A stretch of DNA of 64,000 nucleotides from Polytrichum commune (Eukaryota > Streptophyta > Polytrichopsida > Polytrichales > Polytrichaceae). Every line of letters begins with the position of its first letter. The first letter of the stretch is position 1. Below are positions 21,408 through 32,100 of this stretch, in pieces. The DNA lies in contig OX485807.1 in the NCBI GenBank assembly GCA_950295325.1, positions 25,887,666-25,951,665 on the forward strand, in the 5' to 3' direction. A model generated the notes under the pieces. It was not told where the DNA came from and searched no databases. It saw nothing but the letters and a program-made list of their open reading frames with translations. Made by a program: the position numbers and the translations under genes.

Positions 21408-21590
21408 CCCAATTGTGTTGATTGTAGACTCTAGGATGGCCGATAAAGTTTGAGCACATATGAGCCACAATGTTTATTAACCACCTGTCTTGGTGGGTGT
21501 TGTTCTTCATTCTAACCTAACCACACACCACCAAACTATAAGTGTCTGATTAGGATACATAACCTAATAAGGCCTGCGTACCTTAGAGAA
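21408..21590 (+). repeat. Dispersed repeat family D, partial copy
   Basis: Contains CCCCAATTGTGTTGATTGTA, then ACCTAACCACACACCACC, then TATAAGTGTCTGATTAGGA and GGCCTGCGTACCTTA, matching the middle and right parts of the family. Confidence 0.6.
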
Positions 21591-21667
21591 GTTTACAACA
21601 TGTGTATATTTATGGTTTGGGAAGCAATAAATTGTAGCAGGTGCACATATAACAACGACAACTCTAA

Positions 21668-21898
21668 TGTCCGGGGAGACTTTTGAGCATAATTGATCGA
21701 GATGCTAGTGTTTCCAAGTCCAACCCATTAGATGTTGACATCTTTTGGTTTTTCTTTATTAATTTGAGGTATATTCTCTAAATTCCTCTAAAATGATGGG
21801 TAATTTTCCCAAAGTCTTTGAACCTCGACCGGTTAATCCTCAAACTCAACCAGTTCATCTGTAAAAAGCAGCCTGTTCTCTCCGTTCACTGTGCAACT
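21668..21898. repeat. 220-bp short repeat, copy 1 (partner at 42247-42470)
   Basis: Starts TCCGGGGAGACTTTTGAGCA and ends CTGTTCTCTCCG. Internal blocks (GATGTTGACATC, then TTGAGGTATATTC, then CTCAAACTCAACCAGTTCAT) align in the same orientation with 42247-42470. The ends are weakly inverted (CCGGGGAGA and TCTCTCCG), which suggests a MITE. Confidence 0.65.
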
Positions 21899-22224
21899 AC
21901 AGGGTTAAGCATCTTCCAATGGGTGCAGTTCTTATTGTTAATTACCATGTGGCATCAGATTGATAAAGGCATGGTCTGAAGCTATTCTCATGTGATCCAT
22001 GGTCTCGAAGTGACAAGACGTCATAAAATTAAGGATAGAAAAATGGGCACAGAAGTGTGGTGATACCGCTGTGGATCTTAAAATGGACACCACAAAGAAA
22101 AGTTTTTAAAACAGATTGGACGGCATGCTGAAAATTAGGAGGATTCGGCTGTTTGTATGACCGAAAGCTGCACCCGGCTGGGCCTACGAAATCAAGAGAG
22201 CCTTAGTGAAGCTGTTTGGTTATT

Positions 22225-22425
22225 ATACCGTGGGCCTTATTCGGTTCTTTATCTTAATCGGACAACTATAGTCGAGTAGTTTGTGGTTAGGTAAGATCTA
22301 AGAATGGAACCCAACAAGACATGTGTAAAAAAAAAAATTAATTCTAAAAAATAAAATGGACTATGTGTTCAATATATAAGAATTGTTCTCAAATCAATAG
22401 TCAACATTATTGGGGGAGTTTGGTA
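22225..22425 (-). repeat. Dispersed repeat family D, minus-oriented copy
   Basis: Contains GGCCTTATTCGGTTCTTTAT, then CTTAATCGGACAACTATAG, then GTTTGTGGTTAGGTAAGATC, then AACCCAACAAGACATGTG, and AATAGTCAACATTATTGGGG: the family's blocks in reverse order and complement. Confidence 0.6.
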
Positions 22426-22721
22426 TTCATTTCAAGAACCATTACACATGCACTTTCGATAATCATAACTAAATCGAGAGAGGTCCGATTTTCAATCCAA
22501 TTTTTGTTGATGCTTTGGCATAGATTTCCTAATGTAACACGAATTTCGTGGCCAAAATCTGACTGGGAGAAGTTCGAGAACATGAAAGAAAAACTAAGTG
22601 AATAACATCCATATACCCTTCATTCATTCATCCACTAATTTTTTAAAAAAATGCCAAGTTTTAGTTCGATTCATTCGCTATCAAAACAAAAGTAAAAGCC
22701 GGTGTTTCGAACCTCATTGGA

Positions 22722-22794
22722 TAGTCCCTGCGGGTTTCGAACCCGCGACCTTTCGCGTGTAAAGCGAACGTGATAACCACTACACTAAGGAACC
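22722..22794 (-). tRNA. tRNA-Val (TAC anticodon)
   Basis: Read on the minus strand from 22794, a 73-nt cloverleaf starts GGTTCCTTAGTGTAGTGG (acceptor and D arm). The anticodon stem TTCGC/GCGAA encloses loop TTTACAC, anticodon TAC, and the T arm is GCGGGTTCGAAACCCGC. The acceptor stem closes with AGGGACT, giving two G-T pairs instead of Watson-Crick pairs (T4-G69 and G1-T72), so the 3' strand has drifted from the usual AGGAACC. No intron; CCA not encoded. Boxes A and B are intact. Functional, or a very recent derivative. Confidence 0.9.
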
Positions 22795-24120
22795 CTGATG
22801 TATTCTTCGGTAAGAGAGTAATACAATTATTCTGTAAAATTTACCCACACTCAGCTACAAGTTTATTAAGATGTTGAGAAATGTTCTTGTTTAGAAAAGT
22901 GATAACATGTCATGCTCACAATCAAGAGCGTTTCTTATCTCACTATCATTGTGGGATAATCCAAAATACTTGGGATAATGCCTAAGTATGAGATCAAATT
23001 TGCGAAGGGCAAGAGTGCTCACCCACTTGAGAACCTGCCTGCCAAACATAGGGTTGGAAATGTGATATTGAATTTGTTGGTTTGATATTTGCAAGTGCTG
23101 AAAGGATGAAGCATGAGTCAATGAACTAGTGTTGAATGAACCATCAGCTACGTGTTGTTAAGGTAGCATTGAAAAGAAATTGGAGGTATGTACCTCAACA
23201 CTGACTCATGAACAACAATGAGCATCAAACGCTTGTCACTTGCACTTTGGAGATGATAGAGGGAGTCTTTGAAAGGGGTGAAGTCAAGATAGGGAGGGAG
23301 GTGTTGCAAGACAAATATTTACATCATGAGGTGCGAAAGTAAGTCAGGAACCTAGAGCTATGCGAAGAGTAACTCGGAAGTGCAAAAAAAATGTTCATTA
23401 TGTGTCCAGTTATAATGAAGTTCATTCTTTTCAAAGGCTTCTGAGGCCTTGAAAGCTTTACACTACTGAGGTTTGAGAGTGCATACCTCTTACTCATGGT
23501 TTTACATTCAAATCCACTTTCCATGTGGGCTTTCAAGTTTACAGCTTGAACTTTTACAACACTTAGATGGCGCCTTTGATGGATCCCATGTGAAACGACT
23601 ATGACAAGCTCTAGGTCAAAATCCTAAGCTTTCAAGCATCCTTTGGCATGTCACAAATGCTTCTTTGTTTACTATCATTCTCCCCCTTGATGGCTCACTT
23701 TATGCATGGCCACTTCCCATTTGCTTAAACTATGGAGAGCCTGAAGATTGATCAAGCTCTCAATAGTTTGAGGTTTAGATGAAAGCTTGTCAACTCCAAA
23801 TATTAAACTCCCCAAAAACATTGCAAGTCCGAGCTCTAGTCGAAATGACCTGTGCAGCAGTATCATAGAAAGAAAAAGCTCTGGAGCCTTTACAGGACAG
23901 TTTCATTTTACTCACTGGAACATGAAGCTCAAAACAGCATGCACTTGCAGATTTTTCAACCCCTACTTCACCTCTGGAATTACCTCTAAAAACCGATTTC
24001 ACGACAAGGAGAAGCTTTGCTCATGATGGGAAATATATGTACAGAAATTTTTTTAATCGGGAAGAATATTTGAAGGATGATTTTGGTACACTGAGGGAAA
24101 GGTGAAGCCAGCCTGCCTGC
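22795..24120. other. Spacer between tRNA-Val and the GNAT gene 3' end
   Basis: About 1.3 kb. Short frames such as 23121-22891 minus and 23787-24026 plus have no recognisable domain. The last few hundred bases are probably GNAT 3' UTR. No other feature is seen. Confidence 0.5.
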
Positions 24121-27100
24121 CTACTGATCAGGTACCAGCTTTGATCGCGACAAGCGTTTGCGCATGAGGTGGCGCCGTCTCTGAAGGGTTAACACGGATA
24201 ATAAGCTATCAGTGCTCACAACCTGGTACCCTGCATTTTGGTACATATTCAAAGGTGCGGTATCAACCATCCGGCAATGCAAATACATGTCCTGGCAGCC
24301 CATGGTCATTGCAAGATCCTCTGCCGCCTTCAACATCTGCCGACCAAGTCCCCTCCTGCACATGTTTATTGAATGATATTAGCACACCTTCTGTTTTAGC
24401 CAGTACTGAAACTTCATACCAATCAAGTTCCAGGATGAGGTAGTGTGATCCGAGTAATAGGGGCAGGAGATGTGCTTAAGGTATGTGGGCCTATAATGGA
24501 CACTCCAAACTCCACATACTCTTTAGGACGGGATCTAAAATTGTCGCATCTGATTAAGGTAGATGGGTCTTACATGGTTACTTGTTTTCACTAGCCCACT
24601 TCTCGTAGCATATGAAACATGCAATTGGTATGAGATAGTTAGCAAATCCAAATCGGGGCCACAGCCATTTTCGTCAATGTTTTCACAGCTCATATGTGTG
24701 TATCTTATTCATTATCAATATGAAGATTCTCATGATCATGACAGTCAGATAGGTCCCTCCAACTATGCTGACTATTGAGTCTAGAATGGTTATCATATGT
24801 TGAGGACACAATCTAATCTCTTTAAAACACATGTCATTTGATATCCATTCTTGGAGCCACACCTAACCGCATACCATTCAAAGTATAGGTGTCCAATCAA
24901 GATAAGTAAGCGATTTAAGCATGTCTACCAATTGTGAGTAAAGAAGATTGTTGTTTCAAGTGTCAAAAACAGATTTGAGATGCAAACATATAAGAGGTCA
25001 AAGGGAAGATTCTTTCTCTTTAAGTTGTGACATAGATCCTCCCAATTGTGGTAACTATTGAACCTAGAATGGTGTCCTTATTTTGAGCACGTAGTCCAAT
25101 CTCATCATAACACGTGTTTTTTTTGTGTCTGCTCTTAACTACAAGCCTTGCAATATACCACTCAAATATAGGTGTTCTCTTAAGGCCAGTATACCTTATT
25201 GAAGGTTGAGTTGGGGGAGGAAGAATAGGACACAGTCCATGCCTGGAGCATTTGTGGCCAACTTATTCAAATGGCTTCAGAGAAGTAGATAAATGACATG
25301 CTAAAACTCTCACAGTGGAGATAGTTCATTGCCAGTTTCTGCAACAGTAGCAAACCATGACTAAATCTAACCCTGAACTTGACTTTCATATACATTTTTT
25401 TCTGATTAAGACAAACCCAGTACGCAAGGACCTCTAACACTCCATACCGATCAAGTTCCAATATGAGGTGATCCCAGCAATAGGGGCAGAAAGTGTGCTT
25501 AAAGTAAGCGGGCCTAATTCAGTTACTTATCTTAAATGGACACCTATATTTGAGTGGTGTGGGCTTAGGTGTGGATCTAAGGATGGACGCCAAAAAGACA
25601 TCATGCGTTTGGAAGAGATTGGATTACCTGTTCAACATTTGTTGACCATTCTAGACTGGATATTCAACATGATTAGGGGGCCTAAGTGACCAAGTTATGA
25701 CTCTCTCACTGTCAACTTCCGAAAGGTATATCAATTCAGGGCGGGCTCCAAATTTCTCTGCGAATGAACCTGGATTCTCCGTCCACATTTGCGGACCAGC
25801 AAGAATTTAGAGTTTGTGAATTGGAATTGCATTTCATAACGAGCAGGAAAAAGTAACCATTTAAGACCCGTCCATCTTATGGGCAGCTTCAGAGAAGTCT
25901 AACAATGTCGTGCTAAAATCCTCACATTAGAAATAAGCTTAGATCATCAGCAATTTCTGCAATGGTAGAAAACCACGACTCCATCCAATGCTAAATTTGA
26001 CTGCCACGTACATTTCACTGCTTAGACAAACCCCCACTCCAAGGATCTCCGACATGTGAGTTTGGTACTTAATATGCTTACCTTCGATAGTCTTTGGTGA
26101 CAGCCATGTTGCAGATATACGGTGCATTTGAAGGAGGCGCCGGACTAGGGAGGTAAGGATGTCCACTTACAGAGAATGAAAGTTCCACTGTTCCAGCCAC
26201 AACCCAATTCCCTGCCCACCCATTATTGTTCTCTGTCTCAATAGTGTCTGAATTTTCCTCGGCAGGTGCAAAGAGGCCAACAAGCGTCACCGAATACGGT
26301 AAGGTTGCGTATCGTTCCCGCACATACTGCTTCACTGTGAGGGCTAAAAGAGGACGGTATGTGAGTAAACCTCCCATAAGTTCTGCAAATGAGTCCACCA
26401 GAAGCTCCTCAGTCGCGTTCATGTGCTCCGGTCGCATTGCTTGAACTACAAATACACCTTTGTCACTCACATGCCTGCACATATCAATTGCCACGTTGAG
26501 AGTTAGATACTCCTGCAGAAATTTAGGTGTGGCAATTTCAAGAGACTTGAATGTGCGTGGTAGGCTCTTATTGTAAATTTTTATCTGATTGCACAGGTTG
26601 GCAGTATACCTAGTGGTTACTTCTGCTCTCGTAAGTTGGAGTCTACTTGGTGAAGATTGAAACTGACCACAAAACCCTAAAGATCATTCCCAACTCTGAA
26701 AAGAAAATTCTTGGCATGGCCATTGCAAGAGGCAGACCGCAAAGAATTCAAAGTGTGCAGGTGAGTTTTATCTGATCACACAGATTGGTAGAGCTTTACT
26801 TTTATTCGTAAGTTTTTACTTGGTGAAGCTTGAAACTGAAGGCAAAACCTAAAGAGCATTCTCAAGTCTGATATTAATTTTTTTACATGGCCATCAAGAG
26901 ACTTTCAAAGCGCATGTTCAACTTTTATGATAAGAAATAATCTGATCACAAAGGTTGGCAGAGTTTTACTTTTACTCATGAGTGTGCGTCTACATGGTGA
27001 AGCTTGAAACTGAATGCAAAACCCGAAAGAACATTCTCAAGTCTGAAATCAAATTCTTGGTATGGCAATTGCAAGAGACAGACAGCAAAGACTTCAAAGT

Positions 27101-28195
27101 GCACGATCGAATTGCTATCATAAAAATTCCGATCACACAGGTTGGCAGAGATTTACTTCCACTCATAAAATGAGTCTATATAGTGAAGATTGAAACTGAA
27201 CACAAAACCCTAAAGAGCATTCTCAACTCTAAAATCGAATTCTTAGTATGGCCATTCCAAGAGACAGACAGCAAAGACTTAAAAGTGCGTGGTTGACTTT
27301 TCTCATGAAAACATGTCTGATCACACAGGTTTGCAGAGATTTAATTCCACTCATAAGTCAGAGTGTGCATGCTGAATCATGAAATTGAACACAAAACCCT
27401 AAAGAGCATTCTCATTCTCAACTTCACTTACCTGTACTCATATTTATGCAAGAACTTGACCTTCTCCGCTTCGGCAGGAGTCCAATTTCCCGGTTTCCCA
27501 TCAGGCAGGGGCAATAGATCCTCCGCCTTTCGTCTCTTAACCCCCCCTTGGTTGAATCCATCCTCCACATCACTGTCTACGTCACTTCCTTGCTCAGAAT
27601 CCGAAGAATCTTGATCACTTTCTGTGGCTCCCGTCAATGGTCTTGCTCCTTCTTCAGCTGCAAACATTTGCCAATTCTCGGCAACAAATTCATCTTCAGA
27701 GCTTCTTCTTGACTGCCTAACCTCATCCTCCTCTCCATTGCTTTCACTGATGTCATCATCCGGGATAGGGCTCCCATTTGTACCTAGAGATTGTGATGTT
27801 GTTATTTTATTTGCAATGTCCGCTTCAACTTGCTCCGAGGTGCTCAGTTTTTCAGAGGTAAATCCAGCCTCACTGGCATCACCTTCTTCTTCCGAACAAT
27901 TCTCCTCGACGAGAGGCTCAAGACCTAAATTGTCAACTCCGGAGACATAAATCTTCCGTTGCCTTGGCTTCGCAGAGAAAAAACTCTTGCAAATCCTTGG
28001 TGGAGTCACCACAAATTGTTGACCTATATTACATCTAGAGAAGAATGATTTTTTTCTAAATTGAAGACAAGAGAAATGTGGACGATGATGATGAGACTGC
28101 ACTAAGGCGGCTCTGCAATGATTCTGAGCTCCTTCATGGCAACCATTAGGCGACGAAGTACACAGAGGCGGTCCTACACCTATGGAAATCCCCAT
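24121..28195 (-). CDS. GNAT-family N-acetyltransferase, probably plastid-targeted
   Basis: Three exons on the minus strand, 28195-27432, 26474-26082 and 24355-24121, with GT-AG junctions. The 1392 nt encode 463 aa. Residues 1-110 are Ser/Arg/Cys-rich and poor in acidic residues, like a transit peptide (ending near KPRQRKIYVSG). Residues 115-235 are acidic and low-complexity (SEEEGD, SDSEQGSDVDSDVED). The GNAT domain follows: VVAGTVELSFSV, PYICNMAVTKDYRRRGLGRQ (acetyl-CoA-binding R-x-x-G-x-G at 385-390) and CRMVDTAPLNMYQNAGYQV. The domain resembles plant plastid GNATs that acetylate protein N-termini and Lys side chains; the exact orthologue is not certain. Intron 1 (957 bp) is almost wholly a tandem repeat, and intron 2 (1726 bp) carries family D repeats. 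Confidence 0.9.
24697..24945 (+). repeat. Dispersed repeat family D, copy in GNAT intron 2
   Basis: Blocks ATCTTATTCATTATCAATAT, AGGTCCCTCCAACTATGCTG, ACTATTGAGTCTAGAATGG, CAATCTAATCTCTTT, GCATACCATTCAAAGTATAG and GTGTCCAATCAAGATAAG occur in family order. Confidence 0.65.
25030..25205 (+). repeat. Dispersed repeat family D, copy in GNAT intron 2
   Basis: Contains CCTCCCAATTGTGGTAACTA, TTGAACCTAGAATGGTG, GAGCACGTAGTCCAATCTC, ACACGTGTTTTTTTTGTGTC and CACTCAAATATAGGTG, a truncated family member directly after the copy at 24697-24945. Confidence 0.62.
25498..25690 (-). repeat. Dispersed repeat family D, inverted copy in GNAT intron 2
   Basis: Contains GGCCTAATTCAGTTACTTAT, then CACCTATATTTGAGTGGTGT, then GGTGTGGATCTAAGGATGG, then GAAGAGATTGGATTACCTG, in the reverse orientation of the copy at 25030-25205. 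The two could pair in the pre-mRNA. Confidence 0.65.
26584..27425 (-). repeat. Five tandem units of about 170-188 bp filling GNAT intron 1
   Basis: Unit starts recognised by CTGATCACACAGGTTGGCAG lie at about 26585, 26772, 26942, 27129 and 27317 (spacing 187, 170, 187 and 188 bp). Each unit also has TGAAACTGAAxxCAAAACCC, then AAAGAGCATTCTCAA. The array ends within about ten bases of the exon 1 splice donor at 27431. It encodes nothing. Confidence 0.85.
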
Positions 28196-29123
28196 GACAA
28201 CAAATTGCTAAAGAATTCACCAAAGCAAAAAGAAAAGGGATGCTCTGATAAACCTCCTACAAGTTTCCTTGAACTTCAGAGACAAGGATTCTTGTGCAAC
28301 CAATACATGGTACACGATGTCTACGGCCTCCTCCACCTTCTCAAACACAAGCATATGTAAATCCTGTAAAAAGATAAACCTTTTAACAAATGAGCCCAAC
28401 TGAATAAGACCAGACTACCCTTCCTCCTCAGAATTGATGCATATTTTGGCTAAGGTTTATTGATGAGGCTATGTAACCCATTACATTTGACCAAGAAATC
28501 AACATTCGTGACATAACAAGAGCATCCAAGCTTTTATCTTCGAGATGCGTCCTCCCAGCCGAGGAGGTCACCGTTATTTTGGCATGCCCTTTGTTCAGCG
28601 AATTCTCATAGCAGGGATCTGGACTCTAAAATGATGAGAGGAGAAAAACAGGGGGCCCAAGGAGAACTAACGATAGGCGAGAGCAGTTTTCTCGTAAGTG
28701 CCGGAGCCACTGAGACTCTGCCACGTGACAAAGGCATACTTATCCTCTTTTTATGGCGATATTCTTGTCAGTTCTCGGTTGGGTTGCCACTTTATCACCA
28801 TCCTTGCCCACCTAATCCATTTGCCACCCTGAAATTGTGAAGAAAAAGCCATCATCAAGACCTGCTGTCATCACAATCTACAATGTACTCTCAAAAGGAT
28901 AGGCTCCGTTATCCACTTCCAAAAACTTCACCAAAATCATCCTCACGCAGTCCAGATTCTCACTCTCGAATGTGACTTGGGTTTGGAGGTTTTCATGACA
29001 ACAGGTTTAGCAAGATCGTGGCTCTGGAATTTTGTTTTCGAAGGTATGGGTCAACGGCAGTAAGGTTGCAGTAGCACTTACCCCTGTGGATAGTAATTGA
29101 AGGTATTGCTTCCGATTTCCGAG
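28196..29123. promoter_or_regulatory. Divergent spacer between the GNAT and phosphatase-like genes
   Basis: About 930 bp separate two ATGs pointing away from each other, so the spacer should hold both 5' UTRs and promoters. I see no clear TATA box or repeated motif. A short first non-coding exon for either gene cannot be excluded. Confidence 0.4.
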
Positions 29124-32100
29124 ATGAATACATGCAAAGTCATAGTGAAGCATGGGGTTTCACTTGTAACGGGAGCTTCCACTTCGAATTCGAATTCGAG
29201 TAGTTCCTTCCATGGCAATATGGGTACCATGGCAAATGCCCATAGGTTAGTCCCTCTTTGTTCATCTTCTTCTTCATCGTCCTCTTCGCAAGCTGAGTTT
29301 TTCTCAGTGCGGGCACTTGCGCATTCGTTCCCTCATCTTTGTGCCAGGCAAGCTCCCTCGCAGCAGCTGCAGCAATGGCGGAGCTTCGGCCAATCGCAGG
29401 CTCTGCAGTACAACAGCCTCGGAGGCCCATTTTTGGTGAGCTTCAAGAGGTCCGTTCGCAATGGAGATGGCTCCACAACAATTGTTGCGTCTTCGCAGAA
29501 TGGTGGTGAGAAAGATGTAGCGGTGGTCGCACAGCAGCAGGAGGAGGATGGAGGTCCCAAGTTCGATGTGAGCAGCAATTGTGTGACTCCCGTGTTCCGA
29601 TTCTCGCCCTTCATCCAGCAACCTTCGGTATGTCTGTCTGTCTGTCTGTCCGTCCCATTACTCTTTTTCGTGCTTCTGCCCGAAAATTGGTTCCCAAGAC
29701 CTTTGGTTTCCGAATCACATGGTTAAGCTATGTGCAAGAACATATCAGCTTCACGTAGCCACAACCGAAAAGCTTACAGAGTAGCCATTTGAGGGATGAT
29801 GATGCATCGTCATCATCTCTTAAGCTGAAACAGAGGCGACATGAATGTGACATTTTCGTCGCCTTAAACCTGCAGGACTTGTAATGTGTTTCGCAATGGA
29901 TGGTTTCGCTCACCATCTTTTCTCACTTTGGTTCATCTTGTAGTGAAGTTGAGTTCTGTTTCTCCACTAACCTTCGGTATGTCTGTCTGTCTGTCCCATG
30001 TTTTCTTTCTTGAGCTTCCGCACAAGAAATTTGGTTTAGAAGACTTGCAATGGTTTCAAACCACACTATTGAAGAAAATTTGAATACTTAGTATTGAACT
30101 TTCGGTCTTCAGCAACCTTCAGTCTGTTTGTCTGTCTTTCTGTCTTGTCTGTCCCATTTTCTTTTCCTTGAGCTTCCGCACACAGAAATTTGGTTTCTAA
30201 GACTTGTGATGGTTTCAAAACCTCACAACGGAAAGGGCTTACGTAGTAGCCATTTGAGGGATGATTATCTCTTAAGGCTGGAACAGATGCGACATGAATG
30301 TGAAATTGTTGTTACCTAAAACCTGCAGGGCTTGCATTTCAGAGGGTTCCTGCAATGGATGATCCGTTTGCTTCCCTCATCATTTTTACTCGCTATGGTT
30401 CACCTTATAGTTCATTTCCTCTTCCTTGAGCTTCCGCAAAAAAAATCGGTTTACAAGACTTATGACGGTTTTAAAACCACACTATGGAGGTTATTTTGAA
30501 CACACAAGTATTAAACGTTCGCTCTCCATCTTTTTCAATTGAGTTCACCTTATAAGTTGGATTCTCCCAGTTTCTCCAGCAACCTTCGGTAGGTCCGTCT
30601 GTTCCATTTTCTGTTCCTTGAGCTTCCGCACACAAAAATTCGGTTTTCTATGACTAGTCATGGTTTTAAAACCTCTCTACGGAAAGGCTTACATAGTAGG
30701 CATTTAAGGGATGGTGATAAGGCTGAAACAGAGGTGGCATGAATGTGGAAACTGTTTTTTGCCTTAAACCTGCAGGACTTACATTTTATTGGGTTTCTGT
30801 AATGGATGATCCGTTTGCTTTTCTCTCCATCTCTCTCACTTGTGTCACGTTGTAGTGAAGTTGTATCCCTTAATTCCTTAGTTGCAAGAAAGGATTATTC
30901 AATGTGACAACGCACCCTCAATAACTGAAAACACTGGTGATTCTGTAAGAAGGTTGATGCTCAGAAAATAAGGGACGTTGAACTGTAACATGCTTTCCTT
31001 TTGCAGGACCTGGAGAATACGAACCTCCGAATCCTCTTCCTGAGTGAGGGTAATGTGTGTCGATCTGTCTATGCTGAAGCGATTTTTAATTCCCTTATTG
31101 AAGAGCATGGGATGCAAGAATTTGTTGAATGTTCTTCAAAGGTATGATGAATCTGTTTTTAACTCTTTTTCTTCTTTGTAACCTCGAAGTGTGGGGATGT
31201 AAGTATTTCTTGTAATAGGTGGTACTTGCTATATATTCAACTTGTAATACATTTGCAAGGTCTGATTACAAAATTATGCTTGTTACGACTGAAGAGGGAA
31301 TACTATTTTAAGGAAGCTCAAGGTCGGAGTCTCAAATTTCGAGTGAGTTAGCAGAGAACCTGACATATGCTTAGGTTTCAATGCATTGGTCCTAGACCAC
31401 ACAACATAATTGTATGAAAGATCAACTGAGTGTGGAATTGGTTGGACTTAACAATTTCTGGCCACCATCTGCAGGGTTCAAGGGATTACAACATTGGTGA
31501 ACGCCCTGATCCTCGAGCATTGCAAGTAGCTGAGGAATTGGGATTGAAGTTGCCAGATGGCGTAGCCCGTGTTTTTGATTGTCATTCTGACATTGTTTTA
31601 TCGGATCTACTGGTTGTTATGGATAAGGTGATGAATGTAGACAAATATTAGCGTCTTTTATAGCTCTTTTTGTTACTTCCATCAAATAAAACAATCTTTG
31701 AGCAATTAAATGAACTTTTCATTAAACTGCATCAAACGAAGTTTATGTCACATAAAGATCTGGGCATTTCCTCACAAGCAATCTTGCTTTGTTCACTGAA
31801 TCTCAAATGTTTGATTGGCTACATTTTGCAGTTCAATGCATCAGATGTTCTCAAGGAGGTCACTGTATATGAGGCAGTTGATAAGGAGGCTCAATATTGT
31901 TACAAAGTGCGACGCCTTTCTGAATTTTGCAGGACAAAAGTGGTGTGGTACCCTTACCCTACCCATTTCCGTCTTTAGAACCACATTTGAATCACCATTT
32001 TCGTGTGCCTATTCAAGAAGTAGACAGTGCAATATGCAAAAGTGAATGAGCTGGAGAGTCTCAATGCGAACTTGATCAAACAGCCTTGTAGTTGTAATAT

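Larger units (their letters stand above)
19895..22721. other. Gene-free, repeat-bearing spacer
   Basis: About 2.8 kb after the helicase stop. It includes the probable 3' UTR, then copies of dispersed family D at about 20400-20630 and 21408-21590 (plus) and 22225-22425 (minus), and a 220-bp repeat at 21668-21898. No protein or RNA gene is recognisable. Confidence 0.6.

Noticed and set aside
26584..27425. CRISPR-like repeat array
   Set aside because: The units are long (170-188 bp), imperfect and contiguous, without repeat-spacer alternation, and lie in a plant-type intron.
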